Origin: Actinoplanes sp. KI2
GTDB taxonomy: Bacteria > Actinomycetota > Actinomycetes > Mycobacteriales > Micromonosporaceae
Assembly (NCBI RefSeq): GCF_025630775.1
Contig: NZ_JAOSZE010000055.1
Span: forward strand, 1 to 57,442
Length of the DNA stretch: 57,442 bases
Reading direction: 5' to 3'
Below are positions 24,753 to 33,512 of this stretch, one piece after another. The stretch's first letter is position 1, and every line of letters starts with the position of its first letter. A program made the position numbers and the translations under genes. The notes under the pieces are model-generated. The model searched no databases, was not told the DNA's origin, and saw only the letters and a program-made list of their open reading frames with translations.

Positions 24753-25760
24753 TCAGCGGGCGCACGAGCACGCCGGATGCGGCCCCCAGGTGCGCCGCCG
24801 CACCCGACCGGGCGCGGTGATCTCGGCGGTGGCGCCGACCGTCTGCGGGACGGCGCCGTCGAGGAACATCAACACCTCGCCAACCGCGTACGCCGTGGCG
24901 GCCAGCAGCGTCGGCACCGTGCACGGCTCCGGCCCGGACGCCGCCGCGACCGAGCCCGGCCAGCCGGCGTCCCGCTCGCGGCGGTGCAGATCGAGACAGT
25001 TCAGGCAGGGCCGCCCCGCGGCCGGGACCAGCGGCCCGATCACCGCCACGCCCTCCCGGATGGTGACCGCCAGATGGGGTTGCCGGCGGCCGGTCAGCGC
25101 GGCGGAGACCAGCGCCGTCGGCTCGTCGTGATCGAGCTGGACCAGCAGGGACGGGGATCCGCGGCGGACCGCGTCGCTGCTCTTCGGCGCCGCGCGCGAC
25201 AGGGCGTCGATGATCGCCTCTCGCCGGGGCCGGCCCACGTCGCCGCCGGGCAGCGGACCGGCGGCCAGCTCGTCCGCACGCACCACGCCGCCGATCTCGG
25301 GCCGCACGTGGCCCACGCCGGCCTGGGCGAGCGCCACCGCGATCGGCGCGCCGAGCCGGCCCCGCCCGCTGATCACCACCCGGGCCTCGGCCCGCCGCCG
25401 CAGCGACCGGGCCGGGCGGGCGACGCCGCGCAGGGCCAGGGCGGCGGCCTCGCCGGTCAGCCGCTGCCGCTGCTCGGCCGGCAGGGTGTGCGGCACCAGC
25501 GCGGTGGCCGGGAGGGTGAGGCCCGCCGCGCACAGCGCGTCTAGCAGGGCGCGGCACTCGGCCGCGGTGACGCCGAACTCGGCGGCGCGGATCGTCACGA
25601 GCCGCTCGGAGCGGGTGCCGTCGAGCAGGTCGAGGACCCGTTCGCAGCGCGGGTCGGGAAGGTGCAGCAGCAGCGCGCGGGCCGGATCGGAGCCGATTTG
25701 CAGCTCGCCGGGGCGGCGCCAGATCCGGGGCAGGCCGGGAATCAGGGTGGGACGGTTCAC
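24753..25760 (-). CDS. ThiF/E1-like Rossmann protein with zinc-type cysteines
   Basis: 335 residues. The central segment VVISGRGRLGAPIAVALAQAGVGHV is the ThiF/MoeB/E1 nucleotide-binding fold. The conserved VDxDxV that follows in active adenylyltransferases is not recognisable (RPEIGGVVRADEL). Two pairs of cysteines (PCLNCLD mid-protein and PACSC at the C-terminus) resemble the structural zinc site of the E1 fold. The N-terminal ~90 residues look like the winged-helix/leader-binding domain of peptide-modifying cyclodehydratase partners. A similar protein follows the ABC1 kinase in mycobacteria (Rv3196, from memory). Substrate unknown; loss of acidic residues suggests a non-catalytic role. Confidence 0.7.
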   Translation of the reverse strand: MNRPTLIPGLPRIWRRPGELQIGSDPARALLLHLPDPRCERVLDLLDGTRSERLVTIRAAEFGVTAAECRALLDALCAAGLTLPATALVPHTLPAEQRQRLTGEAAALALRGVARPARSLRRRAEARVVISGRGRLGAPIAVALAQAGVGHVRPEIGGVVRADELAAGPLPGGDVGRPRREAIIDALSRAAPKSSDAVRRGSPSLLVQLDHDEPTALVSAALTGRRQPHLAVTIREGVAVIGPLVPAAGRPCLNCLDLHRRERDAGWPGSVAAASGPEPCTVPTLLAATAYAVGEVLMFLDGAVPQTVGATAEITAPGRVRRRTWGPHPACSCAR

Positions 25761-25799
25761 CGTGACAGGTTGTCATCGGCAGGACGCGGAGCGCGTTCG

Positions 25800-25882
25800 T
25801 TGTCCACAGGGCGACCGCGGCTGTGACACGCGTTGTCCACAGGGAAACGCGAGTTATCCACAGGCCTCAGCCGTTTTCCACA
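25800..25882 (+). promoter_or_regulatory. Cluster of four DnaA boxes
   Basis: Four nine-mers in the same orientation lie within 83 bp: TTGTCCACA (25800-25808), TTGTCCACA (25833-25841), TTATCCACA (25854-25862, the exact classical consensus) and TTTTCCACA (25874-25882). The last three start 20-21 bp apart, two helical turns. They lie 40-122 bp upstream of the ThiF-like gene start. No dnaA, dnaN or AT-rich unwinding element is near, so this is not oriC; a titration or promoter-control site is more likely. Confidence 0.7.
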
Positions 25883-25914
25883 CTCACTCAACGCGTCGGG
25901 TCGAACACGGTTAT

Positions 25915-25946
25915 GGGTAGAGCGGAGCGCACGCGCCGCTCTACCC
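25915..25946. terminator. Hairpin after the DUF5679 gene
   Basis: GGGTAGAGCGG (25915-25925) pairs perfectly with CCGCTCTACCC (25936-25946) over a 10-base loop. It lies 12 bp beyond the stop of the leftward zinc-ribbon gene, where its terminator should be. No U-tract follows. Confidence 0.6.
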
Positions 25947-25957
25947 AGCCGGGTGAA

Positions 25958-26119
25958 TCAGGCCTTGGCCTTCCCGAGGATTCGGTTCACGGTCGTGCCA
26001 CAGACCGGGCACTTGCCCTTCGCCATGTTCATGCCGGTCTTCGACACCTCGACGGTGCCCTGGAAGTCGCGCTTCTCCTTGCACTTCACGCAGTAGCCGT
26101 TGTACGTGTTGTCGGCCAC
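25958..26119 (-). CDS. Small zinc-ribbon protein (DUF5679-like)
   Basis: A 53-residue protein starting at GTG 26119 (MADNTYNGYCVKCKEKRDF). C10-V-K-C and C-P-V-C-G near the C-terminus form a four-cysteine zinc ribbon, ending TVNRILGKAKA. A near-perfect ribosome-binding site, AGGAGG (26129-26124), precedes the start by 4 bases. Such ribbons are widespread in actinobacteria as DUF5679 and may bind nucleic acid; the function is unknown. Confidence 0.85.
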   Translation of the reverse strand: MADNTYNGYCVKCKEKRDFQGTVEVSKTGMNMAKGKCPVCGTTVNRILGKAKA

Positions 26120-26554
26120 GGTTCCTCCTAGTCAGTGTCGTCGGCCGGGTCGGCCCGATGAGTGCCTCTCGACAGCGGCGCTGGGGCCGTTCCGCAGCCA
26201 CGTGGATGTGGCCTCCCCGCCAGGGGCGGTCACTACCCAAGTCCGGCCGTTTCCATGTCTCGTCAGCGCCGCCGTCGTGAGTGTGCCGGAGAAATCATCC
26301 TTTTTGCGAAGTTCAGCCGGAACACGCCGGAAATTACTGGCAAAGAGGGTGAAAAAGGATGTTTGCCACCGGTTCGGTACATGCGCTAAGTTGGCCGCTC
26401 CACGGAGATGTTGCAGGCATGGAAAATTTTTTCGGCTATACCCGGAGGAAGCGCCCATATCCGGCGCGTGTCATCGGCTGTACTCTTGCGGTGACATGGG
26501 TCTCACGGATTAGCGTCTCAACGTGAACCCGAACCTGGGCCGCGCGAGCCGGTA
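26120..26554. other. 435-bp gap, locally AT-rich, possible promoter
   Basis: No convincing gene is visible. The stretch 26285-26450 is noticeably richer in A/T than its surroundings. A promoter-like pair TTGCCA (26363-26368) and TAAGTT (26387-26392), spaced 18 bp, points right towards the YgjP-like gene and would start a ~160-base leader. Very short ORFs beginning at 26408 (28 codons) and 26419 (35 codons) lie in that leader, but neither has convincing support. An open frame on the minus strand (26132-26458) lacks normal codon bias. Confidence 0.4.
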
Positions 26555-27088
26555 ATGGCCCGGACGCGTAAGCCTGTCGTCGAAGTCCGTCGCAGCCAGC
26601 GCCGGCGTCGGACGGTGTCCGCCTATCGCGACGGTGAGCGCGTGGTCGTGCTCATCCCGGACCGCTTCTCCCGCGCCGAGGAGACCGAGTGGGTCGAGCG
26701 CATGCTCGCCCGGCTGGCCGCCCGCGAGGAGCGCGTCCGCAGCACCGACGCCGAGCTGCTGGCCCGCGCCCGCCGGCTCACGACCCGCTACCTGCCCGAT
26801 CACGTCCACCAGGTGATGCCGGCCAGCGTGCGCTGGGTGACCAACCAGAACGGCCGCTGGGGCTCGTGCACCCCCGACGACGGCACGATCCGCATCTCGC
26901 ACCGCATCCAGGAGATGCCCGAGTGGGTGATCGACTACGTGCTGCTGCACGAGTTGGCCCACCTGGTCGTCCCCAGCCACAACGCCCGCTTCTGGGACCT
27001 GGTGGCCCGCTATCCCAAGGCCGAGCGCGCCCGGGGCTACCTGGAGGGCATCTCCGCGGCCACCGGCTTGGTGCTCCAAGACGATTAA
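26555..27088 (+). CDS. YgjP/DUF45-type M48-like metallopeptidase
   Basis: 177 residues with zinc motif HELAH (132-136), a third ligand H142 in PSHNARFW and the family's preceding RWGSC (101-105) and VIDYVLLHE. This matches the YgjP-like metallopeptidase group, which is shorter than membrane M48 proteases and has no transmembrane segment. The N-terminus is very basic (MARTRKPVVEVRRSQRRRR), suggesting nucleic-acid or ribosome association. Substrate unknown. No clear ribosome-binding site, so it may be leaderless or start a few codons away. Confidence 0.85.
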   Translation: MARTRKPVVEVRRSQRRRRTVSAYRDGERVVVLIPDRFSRAEETEWVERMLARLAAREERVRSTDAELLARARRLTTRYLPDHVHQVMPASVRWVTNQNGRWGSCTPDDGTIRISHRIQEMPEWVIDYVLLHELAHLVVPSHNARFWDLVARYPKAERARGYLEGISAATGLVLQDD

Positions 27089-27224
27089 AACCATTCCCGA
27101 GTACGTGTCGGGCCAGGTCCCGCCGCCACCCGGCGAGCTGGGTGCCGTCCCGGCCCCGGACCCGCCACCATCCGGGCTGAGCCGTAACTCGAGCTTCCGA
27201 AAACCCACTCGGTAGGGTTGTGCC

Positions 27225-27821
27225 GTGGTGCGACGGGTTGTTGCGGCTCTGCTGGTGCCGGTCGAGTGGAGCCCGCCCGGGGTGGATCTCCGCGCCTGGC
27301 GTGCCGCGCTCGCCGAGGACGTGGTCGACCTGCTGGCCCGCCTCGCCCAGGCCGAGGCCGCCATCGCCGCCACCCCCGCGGACCGCGAGCTGGCCGAGGA
27401 GATCGCCTGGCCCGGCATGCGGATCTACGAGGTGCCCACCGCGACGTACCTGCCGGTGCTGGCGGCGGCGTCGGCCGACGGCTTCGACCAGGCCGCGGTG
27501 ATCGCCGCCGACGCGCCCGACCTCCCCGGCATGATCCTGGGCAAGCTGCTGCGCCCGCTGGAGAACAAGGCCGTGGCGGTCGCCCCCGGCGGCCCCGGCA
27601 ACGGCTTGCTGGGCCTGGCCACCGCGCTGCCCGCGCCGTCCTGGCTGATCGACCACGACCTGGACGGCGCGTCCGCCGCACTGCTGCGCAGGACCGCGCC
27701 GCAGCCGGGCGATGTCAGCTCCACCCCGCAGTGGCGCCGCCTGCGCGGTCCGGCCGAGCTCGCCTCACTCGACCCGGCGCTGGAAGGCTGGGAGAACACC
27801 CGCGCCCTGCTGGGCGGATAG
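27225..27821 (+). CDS. DUF2064/CofC-like nucleotidyltransferase-fold protein
   Basis: 198 residues. The segment AAVIAADAPDLPGMILGKLL resembles the SDAPDLP block of DUF2064 and CofC/MobA-type nucleotidyltransferases. It is followed by a glycine-rich VAPGGPGNGLLGLATALP in place of the usual PAxDGGYYLIG. The N-terminal GxGxR nucleotide loop is not present, so it may be a non-catalytic relative. Start GTG 27225 (MVRRVVAALLVPVEWSPPG). Its stop lies in the first unit of a 26-bp repeat. Family assignment is tentative. Confidence 0.5.
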   Translation: MVRRVVAALLVPVEWSPPGVDLRAWRAALAEDVVDLLARLAQAEAAIAATPADRELAEEIAWPGMRIYEVPTATYLPVLAAASADGFDQAAVIAADAPDLPGMILGKLLRPLENKAVAVAPGGPGNGLLGLATALPAPSWLIDHDLDGASAALLRRTAPQPGDVSSTPQWRRLRGPAELASLDPALEGWENTRALLGG

Positions 27822-27868
27822 GCCCCGCCCGTCCCGCGTGCCGGATAGGGCCGCCCGTCCCGCGTGCC
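27816..27868. repeat. 26-27-bp direct repeat at the end of the DUF2064-like gene
   Basis: GGATAGG(C/G)CC-GCCCGTCCCGCGTGCC occurs at 27816-27842 and 27843-27868, and a third degraded unit begins at 27869. The first unit contains the TAG stop of the upstream gene. The unit is GC-rich, with no obvious protein-coding role. Confidence 0.7.
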
Positions 27869-27975
27869 GGATAGGCCCCACCAGTCTCGGCATACGGGAA
27901 AGGCGGCCACGCCCGCCCCTCCCGGCGTACCGGAAAGGTCGCGGAACCGAATCGCCTGGCGTGCCCGGCCCGGGG

Positions 27976-29238
27976 TTATTCGCCCTTGTCCTCGTCGGTG
28001 CCCTTTTCCTCCGGCGCCTCGCCGAGGTTGTCGAGCTCGCTGATGTCCCACTCCGCGGCGCCCTGGGCGAAGACCTCCGGGTTGGCGAAGTCTTCATCCG
28101 TCGGCAGCAGGTCGGGGTGGCCCCACAGCGCGTCCCGGCCCTGGATGCCGCGGTGCTCGGTGACCGCCGCCCAGAGCGCGCCCGCCTCGCGCAGCCGGCG
28201 CGGCCGCAGCTCGAGGCCGACCAGTGCGGCGAAGGTCTGCTCGGCCGGACCGCCCGCGGCCCGGCGCCGGCGGAACGCCTCGCCCAGGGCCGCCACGCCG
28301 GGCAGGCGCTCGCCGGCGGCGATGTCGACCACGTGGCCGACCCAGCCCTCGATCAGCGCCAGCGCGGTCTCGAGGCGGGCCAGCGACGCCTTCTGCTGCG
28401 GGGTGTCCTCCGGCGTGAAGATGCCCTCGAGGGCCATCGCCTGCATCGACTCGGGGTCGTTCGGGTCGACCCGGCTCATCGCCTCCTCGATCGCCTCGCG
28501 GTTGACGGTGATGCCGTTCGCATACGTCTCGACCGCGGACAGCACGTGCGCCCGAAGCCACGGCACGTGACCGAAGAGCCGCTGGTGGGCCGCCTCGCGC
28601 AGGGCCACGTAGAGGCGAACCTGGTCGGCCGGGAGCTCGAGGCCCTCGCCGTACGCCTTCACGTTGGCCGGCACCAGCGCGGCCGTGCCGGTCGGGCCGA
28701 GCGGCAGCCCGATGTCGCCGGCCGAGAGCACCTCGGCGGCGAGCTGGCCGAGGGCCTGGCCGAGCTGGCCGCCGAAGAGCGCGCCGCCGAGCGTGGCGAC
28801 CATCGACTGCATCGGGCCGAGCTGTGCCTTCGCCTCCTCGGGGACCAGGTCGCCCATCGCACCGACCATGCGCCCGGCGATCGGGTCGCACAGCTTCTTC
28901 CACACGTCGAGGGTGTTGTAGATCCACTCGTTGCGGTTCCACGCGGCGGCCACCTGGATGCCGCTGGGCAGCGCGGAGACCGGGTCGAGCCAGAGGTCGG
29001 CCAGGCGCAGGCTCTCCTCCACCTGGTGGCGCTCGAACATGTTCACCGCGGGGTCGCCGGCGGCGGAGAGCTGGCTCGCCGCGATCTGCCGGGCCATGTC
29101 CCAGTTCACCGGGCCGCTGTCGGGGCCACCGGCGAACATCCGCTGCAGATCGGCCATGAACTGCTGCATCTGCTGCGGGTCGGAGGGGTCGGGCGGCTGG
29201 GCGCCCGGCAGGGAGAAACCGAACGGGATATCAGGCAC
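27976..29238 (-). CDS. Zinc-dependent metalloprotease-like protein (DUF2342)
   Basis: 420 residues. N-terminal MPDIPFGFSLPGAQPPDPSD, central LYVALREAAHQRLFGHVPWL and LALIEGWVGHVVD mark the DUF2342 family, annotated as zinc-dependent metalloproteases or 'coenzyme F420 biosynthesis associated'. The two His-containing helices are the likely metal site, but no canonical HExxH is present (EAAHQ instead). A Gly/Ala-rich segment (LGGALFGGQLGQALGQLAAE) sits mid-protein. The C-terminal tail is very acidic. The M. tuberculosis counterpart (Rv3195) also sits beside the PDZ-protease gene, here divergent by 90 bp. Confidence 0.85.
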   Translation of the reverse strand: MPDIPFGFSLPGAQPPDPSDPQQMQQFMADLQRMFAGGPDSGPVNWDMARQIAASQLSAAGDPAVNMFERHQVEESLRLADLWLDPVSALPSGIQVAAAWNRNEWIYNTLDVWKKLCDPIAGRMVGAMGDLVPEEAKAQLGPMQSMVATLGGALFGGQLGQALGQLAAEVLSAGDIGLPLGPTGTAALVPANVKAYGEGLELPADQVRLYVALREAAHQRLFGHVPWLRAHVLSAVETYANGITVNREAIEEAMSRVDPNDPESMQAMALEGIFTPEDTPQQKASLARLETALALIEGWVGHVVDIAAGERLPGVAALGEAFRRRRAAGGPAEQTFAALVGLELRPRRLREAGALWAAVTEHRGIQGRDALWGHPDLLPTDEDFANPEVFAQGAAEWDISELDNLGEAPEEKGTDEDKGE

Positions 29239-29328
29239 GTAGATAACCGTACGCGCGAAACAGGCGCTCCGGACCGATGGCGGTGTCAGCTCAGAGAGAA
29301 CTCAGGGTAGCGAGATATCCTCCCGCGC

Positions 29329-30357
29329 ATGAGACGTCGCGGTGTAACCGTCATCCTCGGCGCCCTGCTCACCGCCCTACTGGCAGTCGGTGTCATGGCG
29401 GCACCCCTGCCCTACGTCGTGCTGAAGCCGGGTCCCACGGTGAACACGCTCGGTTCCAGTGATGGCAACGAGGTCATCCAGGTGACCAATGCGAAGACCA
29501 CGCAGTCCGCCGGGCAGCTTCGGCTGACCACGGTGAACGTGCAGTCGCAGGTCGAGCTGGTCTGGGCGATCAGCAGCTGGTTCAGCAACAAGGACGCGGT
29601 GGTCCCGCGCGCACTGATCTACCCGCCCGGCCAGACCGAGAAGCAGGTCGAGCAGCAGAACGCGCAGGAGTGGACCCAGTCGCAGGACAGCGCCGTGACG
29701 GTAGCGCTCACCAAGCTCGGTTACCCCGTGCAGACGTACGTGAAGGGCGTCACCGCCGGCAGCGCCGCCGCCGGTCGGCTCCGGCCCGGCGACGTGATCA
29801 CCTCGGTGGACGGCGCCCGGGTGACCAGCCCGACCACGCTCACCGACGCGGTGCGGGCCAAACCGGCCGGCACCACCTTCACGATCGGCTTCACCCGCGG
29901 TGGCCAGGCGATGACTGCCAAGATCACTTCGAAGGCCAGCGGCACCGACAAGACCCCGCGCCTGGGCGTCGAGATCGCGACGAAGCAGAACGCCCCGTTC
30001 CAGGTCAAGATCGACCTCGACAAGATCGGCGGACCCAGCGCCGGCCTGATGTTCACCCTCGGGATCATCGACAAACTCGAGCCGGAGGATCTGACCGGCG
30101 GCAAGGTCGTCGCCGGTACCGGCACGATCGACGACGACGGCAACGTCGGCCCGATCGGCGGCATCCCGCAGAAGCTGGTCGGCGCCAAGCGAGCCGGCGC
30201 CCAGATCTTCCTCGTGCCCAAGGACAACTGCGCCGAAGCGCTCAAGAACGCGGTCGCCGGGCTGCCGATGGCCGAAGTGGCCACGGTGGACGACGCACTG
30301 ACCGCGCTCAAGACCTTCACGTCCGGCGGGACCCCTAAGCCCTGCTCGGCATCGTGA
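29329..30357 (+). CDS. Membrane-anchored PDZ protease with Lon-type active site (YlbL/SdrC-like)
   Basis: 342 residues: an N-terminal membrane anchor (10-28, LGALLTALLAVGVMAAP), a PDZ domain (about 130-205, with GRLRPGDVITSVDG) and a C-terminal Lon (S16) protease domain. The catalytic dyad is S237 in GGPSAGLMF and K282 in GGIPQKLVGAKRAGA, 45 residues apart as in Lon. The active site faces the cell exterior. Probably degrades or processes secreted or membrane proteins. Orthologue of mycobacterial Rv3194c by context. Confidence 0.92.
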   Translation: MRRRGVTVILGALLTALLAVGVMAAPLPYVVLKPGPTVNTLGSSDGNEVIQVTNAKTTQSAGQLRLTTVNVQSQVELVWAISSWFSNKDAVVPRALIYPPGQTEKQVEQQNAQEWTQSQDSAVTVALTKLGYPVQTYVKGVTAGSAAAGRLRPGDVITSVDGARVTSPTTLTDAVRAKPAGTTFTIGFTRGGQAMTAKITSKASGTDKTPRLGVEIATKQNAPFQVKIDLDKIGGPSAGLMFTLGIIDKLEPEDLTGGKVVAGTGTIDDDGNVGPIGGIPQKLVGAKRAGAQIFLVPKDNCAEALKNAVAGLPMAEVATVDDALTALKTFTSGGTPKPCSAS

Positions 30358-30416
30358 CAGATGTCGTAATGTGAGACACCGGTTGCCCCAAATGATGTGT
30401 GGAGCCCACGTTGGTC

Positions 30417-33400
30417 ATGCGTAACAGCCCTCTTCCGAGGATGAGCCGGCGCGGTCGCGTCACCGTCGGTGTCCTGGTCGGGGTCTTCCTTCTTTTCACG
30501 TTGCTCGGTTGGGGCATCGACGCGTACACCGACTATCTGTGGTTCCACGAGGTCGACTTCGTCAACGTCTTCTCCGGCGTGCTGGTGACGCGGCTGCTGC
30601 TGTTCGTGACCATCGGGCTGGTCGTGGCCCTGATCATCGCGGCCAACCTCTACCTCGCGTACCGGCTGCGGCCCCTGCTGCGGCCGCACTCCGCCGAGCA
30701 GGCCACCCTCGAGCGGTACCGGATGGTGATCGGCCCGCGCCTGGGCACCTGGATCACCGTGCTCTGCGTGATCATCGGCTTCTTCGCCGGCCTGTCCGCC
30801 CAGGGCCAGTGGAAGGAGTGGATGCTCTTCCAGAACGCGCAGCCGTTCCGCGTCGACGACCCGCAGTTCAAGATGGACATCGGGTTCTACATCTTCAACT
30901 ACCCGCTGTGGCGATACCTGCTCGGCGTCGCGTTCACCGTCGTGGTGCTCTCGGTGCTCGGCGCGCTCGCGGTCCACTACATCTTCGGCGGGGTGCGCCT
31001 GCAGGGCGTCGGCGACCGGATGACCACCGCGGCCCGGGCCCACCTGACCACGCTGGTCGCGATCTTCGTGCTGCTCAAGGCCGTGGCGTACGTGCTGGAC
31101 CGGCGCGCCCTGCTGCTCGAGCAGCACGTCTCCCCGGGGCTGTACGGCGCCGGGTACACCGACGTCAACGCGCTGCTGCCGGCCAAGGAGATCCTCGCGT
31201 ACATCTCGATCGTGGTGGCGATCGCGATCATCGTGTTCTCCAACGCGGGCATGCGCAACCTGGTCTGGCCCGGTGTCTCGCTCGCCCTGCTGGCCATCTC
31301 GGCGGTCGCGATCGGCGGCATCTACCCGCTTGCCGTGCAGAACTTCTCGGTCAAGCCGAGCCTCGCCGACAAGGAAGCGCCGTACATCCAGCGCTCGATC
31401 AACGCGACCAGGGCGGCGTTCGGCCTGGAAACCACCGAGGCCAACCGCTATCAGGCCAACAACGTCGTCCCGCCGACGACGCTGGCCAGCGACACCAGCG
31501 CGCAGAACGCGCGGCTGGTCGACCCGCAGCTGGTGTCCCAGGCGTTCACCCAGTCCCAGCAGTCGCGCGGCTTCTACGACTTCGGCAAGAAGCTCGACGT
31601 CGACCGCTACACGGTGAAGGACCCGACCAGCAAGGACCCCAACGACAAGGGCGTCACCAGCGACTACGTGGTCGGCGCGCGTGAGATCAACGACGACAAG
31701 CTGACCCCGCAGCAGCGGAACTGGCTCAACCGGCACACGGTCTACACCCACGGCTACGGCCTGGTCGCGGCCCCGGCCAACGAGGTGGTCTGCGGCGGCC
31801 TGCCGTACTTCGTGTCCGGCTTCCTCGGCGAGGACCGGCCGCCCGGCTGCTCCTCGTCGACCGAGGAGATCACCGTCACCCAGCCGCGGATCTACTACGG
31901 CGAGCAGTCCACCGAGTACGCGATCGTCGGCCAGACCGACAAGAGCAAGAAGGTCGAGTTCGACCGGCCCCAGGAGGGCAACAACAACGCCGAGGAGCTC
32001 TACACCTACGACGGGCAGGGCGGCGTGCCGATCGGCTCGTTCTTCCGCCGGCTGGTCTTCTCGATCAAGCTGACCGAGAGCAACTTCCTGCTCTCCGACG
32101 CGGTCAACGACAACTCGAAGCTGATGTACATCCGCGACCCCCGCTCCCGGGTGGAAAAGGTGGCGCCGTTCCTGACCATCGACGGCGACCCGTACCCGGC
32201 GGCCGTCGACGGCCGGATCGTGTGGATCCTCGACGGGTACACGACGGCGAACACCTACCCGTACTCGCAGAAGATCAACCTGGCCAACGAGACGCGCGAC
32301 GAGCTCACCGGGCAGGGGCAGTTCGCGCTGGCCCGGGACGACGTCAACTACCTGCGCAACTCGGTGAAGGCGACCGTCGACGCGTACGACGGCACCGTCA
32401 AGCTGTACGAGTTCGACGACCAGGACCCGCTGCTCAAGGCGTGGAACAAGGCGTTCGGCGGCCACCTGATCGTGCCGAAGGCGGATACGCCGCCCGACCT
32501 CGCCGCGCACTTCCGCTACCCGCAGGACCTCTTCAAGGTGCAGCGGAACCTGCTCACCAAGTTCCACGTGACCGACCCGCGGGCGTTCTTCTCCGGCCAG
32601 GACTTCTGGCAGGTGCCGAACGCGCCCGACGAGCCGTCCAGCAACGTGAAGCAGCCGCCGTTCTACCTCAACGTGCAACTGCCCAACCAGGCCAGCACCC
32701 GGTTCCAGCTCACCGCCGGCGTGACCCCGTTCAACCGGGAAAACCTGGCGGCACTGATCTCGGCGTCGTACGTCGACAACAAGCCGCAGCTGCAAATGCT
32801 CGAACTACCCGACCAAACGGTCATCCCCGGACCGGTCCAGGTCCATCAGAAGATGACCAACAACGCCGCGGTCAGACAGCAGCTCAGCCTGCTCTCCACC
32901 AACAACAACCAGGCACAGGTGCTCTACGGCAACCTGATCACCCTGCCGGTCGCGAGCGGCATCCTGTACGTCGAGCCGGTCTACGTGAAGACCGGCAACC
33001 AGGACACCGCCGCGCCGCTGCTGCAGAAGGTCCTGATGTCGTACGGCGACGGCGGCACGTACGTGGTGCTCGCCAACAACCTCAAAGAGGGCCTGGACGC
33101 GCTCGTCCAGCAGGGCAAACAGAGCCCGACCCAAAACGGCAACCAGGGCCAGACCGGAAACAGCGGCGGCAACAACAACAATGGCGGCGCGCCGCCCGCC
33201 CAGCTCAACACCCAACTGGCCCAGGCCGCCGCCGAGGTCGACCAGGCGATCAACAACGTCCGGCAGGCCCAGCAGTCCGGCGACTTCGCCAAGTACGGCG
33301 AGGCACTGCAGGCCCTCGACGCCGCCATGACGAAGTTCCAGACCGCCCAGCAGGCCGCCGCGTCCGGCACCACCAACCCGACACCGACCGGCTCGGCGGC

Positions 33401-33443
33401 GCCCTCGGCCTCGAGCACACCCACCCCGAAGGCCAGCGGATGA
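30417..33443 (+). CDS. UPF0182 family large membrane protein
   Basis: 1008 residues from ATG 30417 (MRNSPLPRMSRRGRVTVGVL). About seven membrane spans fill the first 310 residues. A large extracytoplasmic domain follows, with the conserved TRAAFGLETTEANRYQANN and the C-terminal YVEPVYVKTG. The tail from ~900 is disordered and rich in Gln/Asn/Gly (QNGNQGQTGNSGGNNNNGG), then Ala/Gln helical and Thr/Pro. Starts at TTG 30411 (6 bases after GGAG 30401-30404) or GTG 30399 are alternatives. The family is universal in actinobacteria, function unknown. Immediately downstream of the PDZ protease (59-bp gap), as in mycobacteria. Confidence 0.92.
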   Translation: MRNSPLPRMSRRGRVTVGVLVGVFLLFTLLGWGIDAYTDYLWFHEVDFVNVFSGVLVTRLLLFVTIGLVVALIIAANLYLAYRLRPLLRPHSAEQATLERYRMVIGPRLGTWITVLCVIIGFFAGLSAQGQWKEWMLFQNAQPFRVDDPQFKMDIGFYIFNYPLWRYLLGVAFTVVVLSVLGALAVHYIFGGVRLQGVGDRMTTAARAHLTTLVAIFVLLKAVAYVLDRRALLLEQHVSPGLYGAGYTDVNALLPAKEILAYISIVVAIAIIVFSNAGMRNLVWPGVSLALLAISAVAIGGIYPLAVQNFSVKPSLADKEAPYIQRSINATRAAFGLETTEANRYQANNVVPPTTLASDTSAQNARLVDPQLVSQAFTQSQQSRGFYDFGKKLDVDRYTVKDPTSKDPNDKGVTSDYVVGAREINDDKLTPQQRNWLNRHTVYTHGYGLVAAPANEVVCGGLPYFVSGFLGEDRPPGCSSSTEEITVTQPRIYYGEQSTEYAIVGQTDKSKKVEFDRPQEGNNNAEELYTYDGQGGVPIGSFFRRLVFSIKLTESNFLLSDAVNDNSKLMYIRDPRSRVEKVAPFLTIDGDPYPAAVDGRIVWILDGYTTANTYPYSQKINLANETRDELTGQGQFALARDDVNYLRNSVKATVDAYDGTVKLYEFDDQDPLLKAWNKAFGGHLIVPKADTPPDLAAHFRYPQDLFKVQRNLLTKFHVTDPRAFFSGQDFWQVPNAPDEPSSNVKQPPFYLNVQLPNQASTRFQLTAGVTPFNRENLAALISASYVDNKPQLQMLELPDQTVIPGPVQVHQKMTNNAAVRQQLSLLSTNNNQAQVLYGNLITLPVASGILYVEPVYVKTGNQDTAAPLLQKVLMSYGDGGTYVVLANNLKEGLDALVQQGKQSPTQNGNQGQTGNSGGNNNNGGAPPAQLNTQLAQAAAEVDQAINNVRQAQQSGDFAKYGEALQALDAAMTKFQTAQQAAASGTTNPTPTGSAAPSASSTPTPKASG

Positions 33444-33459
33444 GATGACGCCCACAAGC

Positions 33460-33488
33460 CCGGAGGCCGTTTTGCAGGCGGCCTCCGG
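33460..33488. terminator. Hairpin after UPF0182 gene
   Basis: CCGGAGGCCG (33460-33469) pairs perfectly with CGGCCTCCGG (33479-33488), 10 bp. It lies 17 bp after the stop. The hairpin overlaps the -35 region of the tRNA promoter that follows, so the terminator and promoter are interlaced. Confidence 0.65.
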
Positions 33489-33501
33489 ATTGCGCTAGTG
33501 T
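33472..33501 (+). promoter_or_regulatory. Promoter of initiator tRNA copy 1
   Basis: TTGCAG (33472-33477) and TAGTGT (33496-33501) are separated by 18 bp. The predicted start is about 5 bases before the tRNA gene. Confidence 0.5.
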
Positions 33502-33512
33502 TAACAGGCCGA

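Noticed and set aside
25800..25882. Chromosome origin (oriC)
   Set aside because: No dnaA, dnaN, gyrB or rpmH nearby, no AT-rich unwinding region and only four boxes; actinobacterial oriC has many more.
26132..26458. 108-codon leftward ORF in the AT-richer gap
   Set aside because: Atypical codon choice, no ribosome-binding site, no recognisable motif; it overlaps the likely leader of the YgjP-like gene and the zinc-ribbon promoter.
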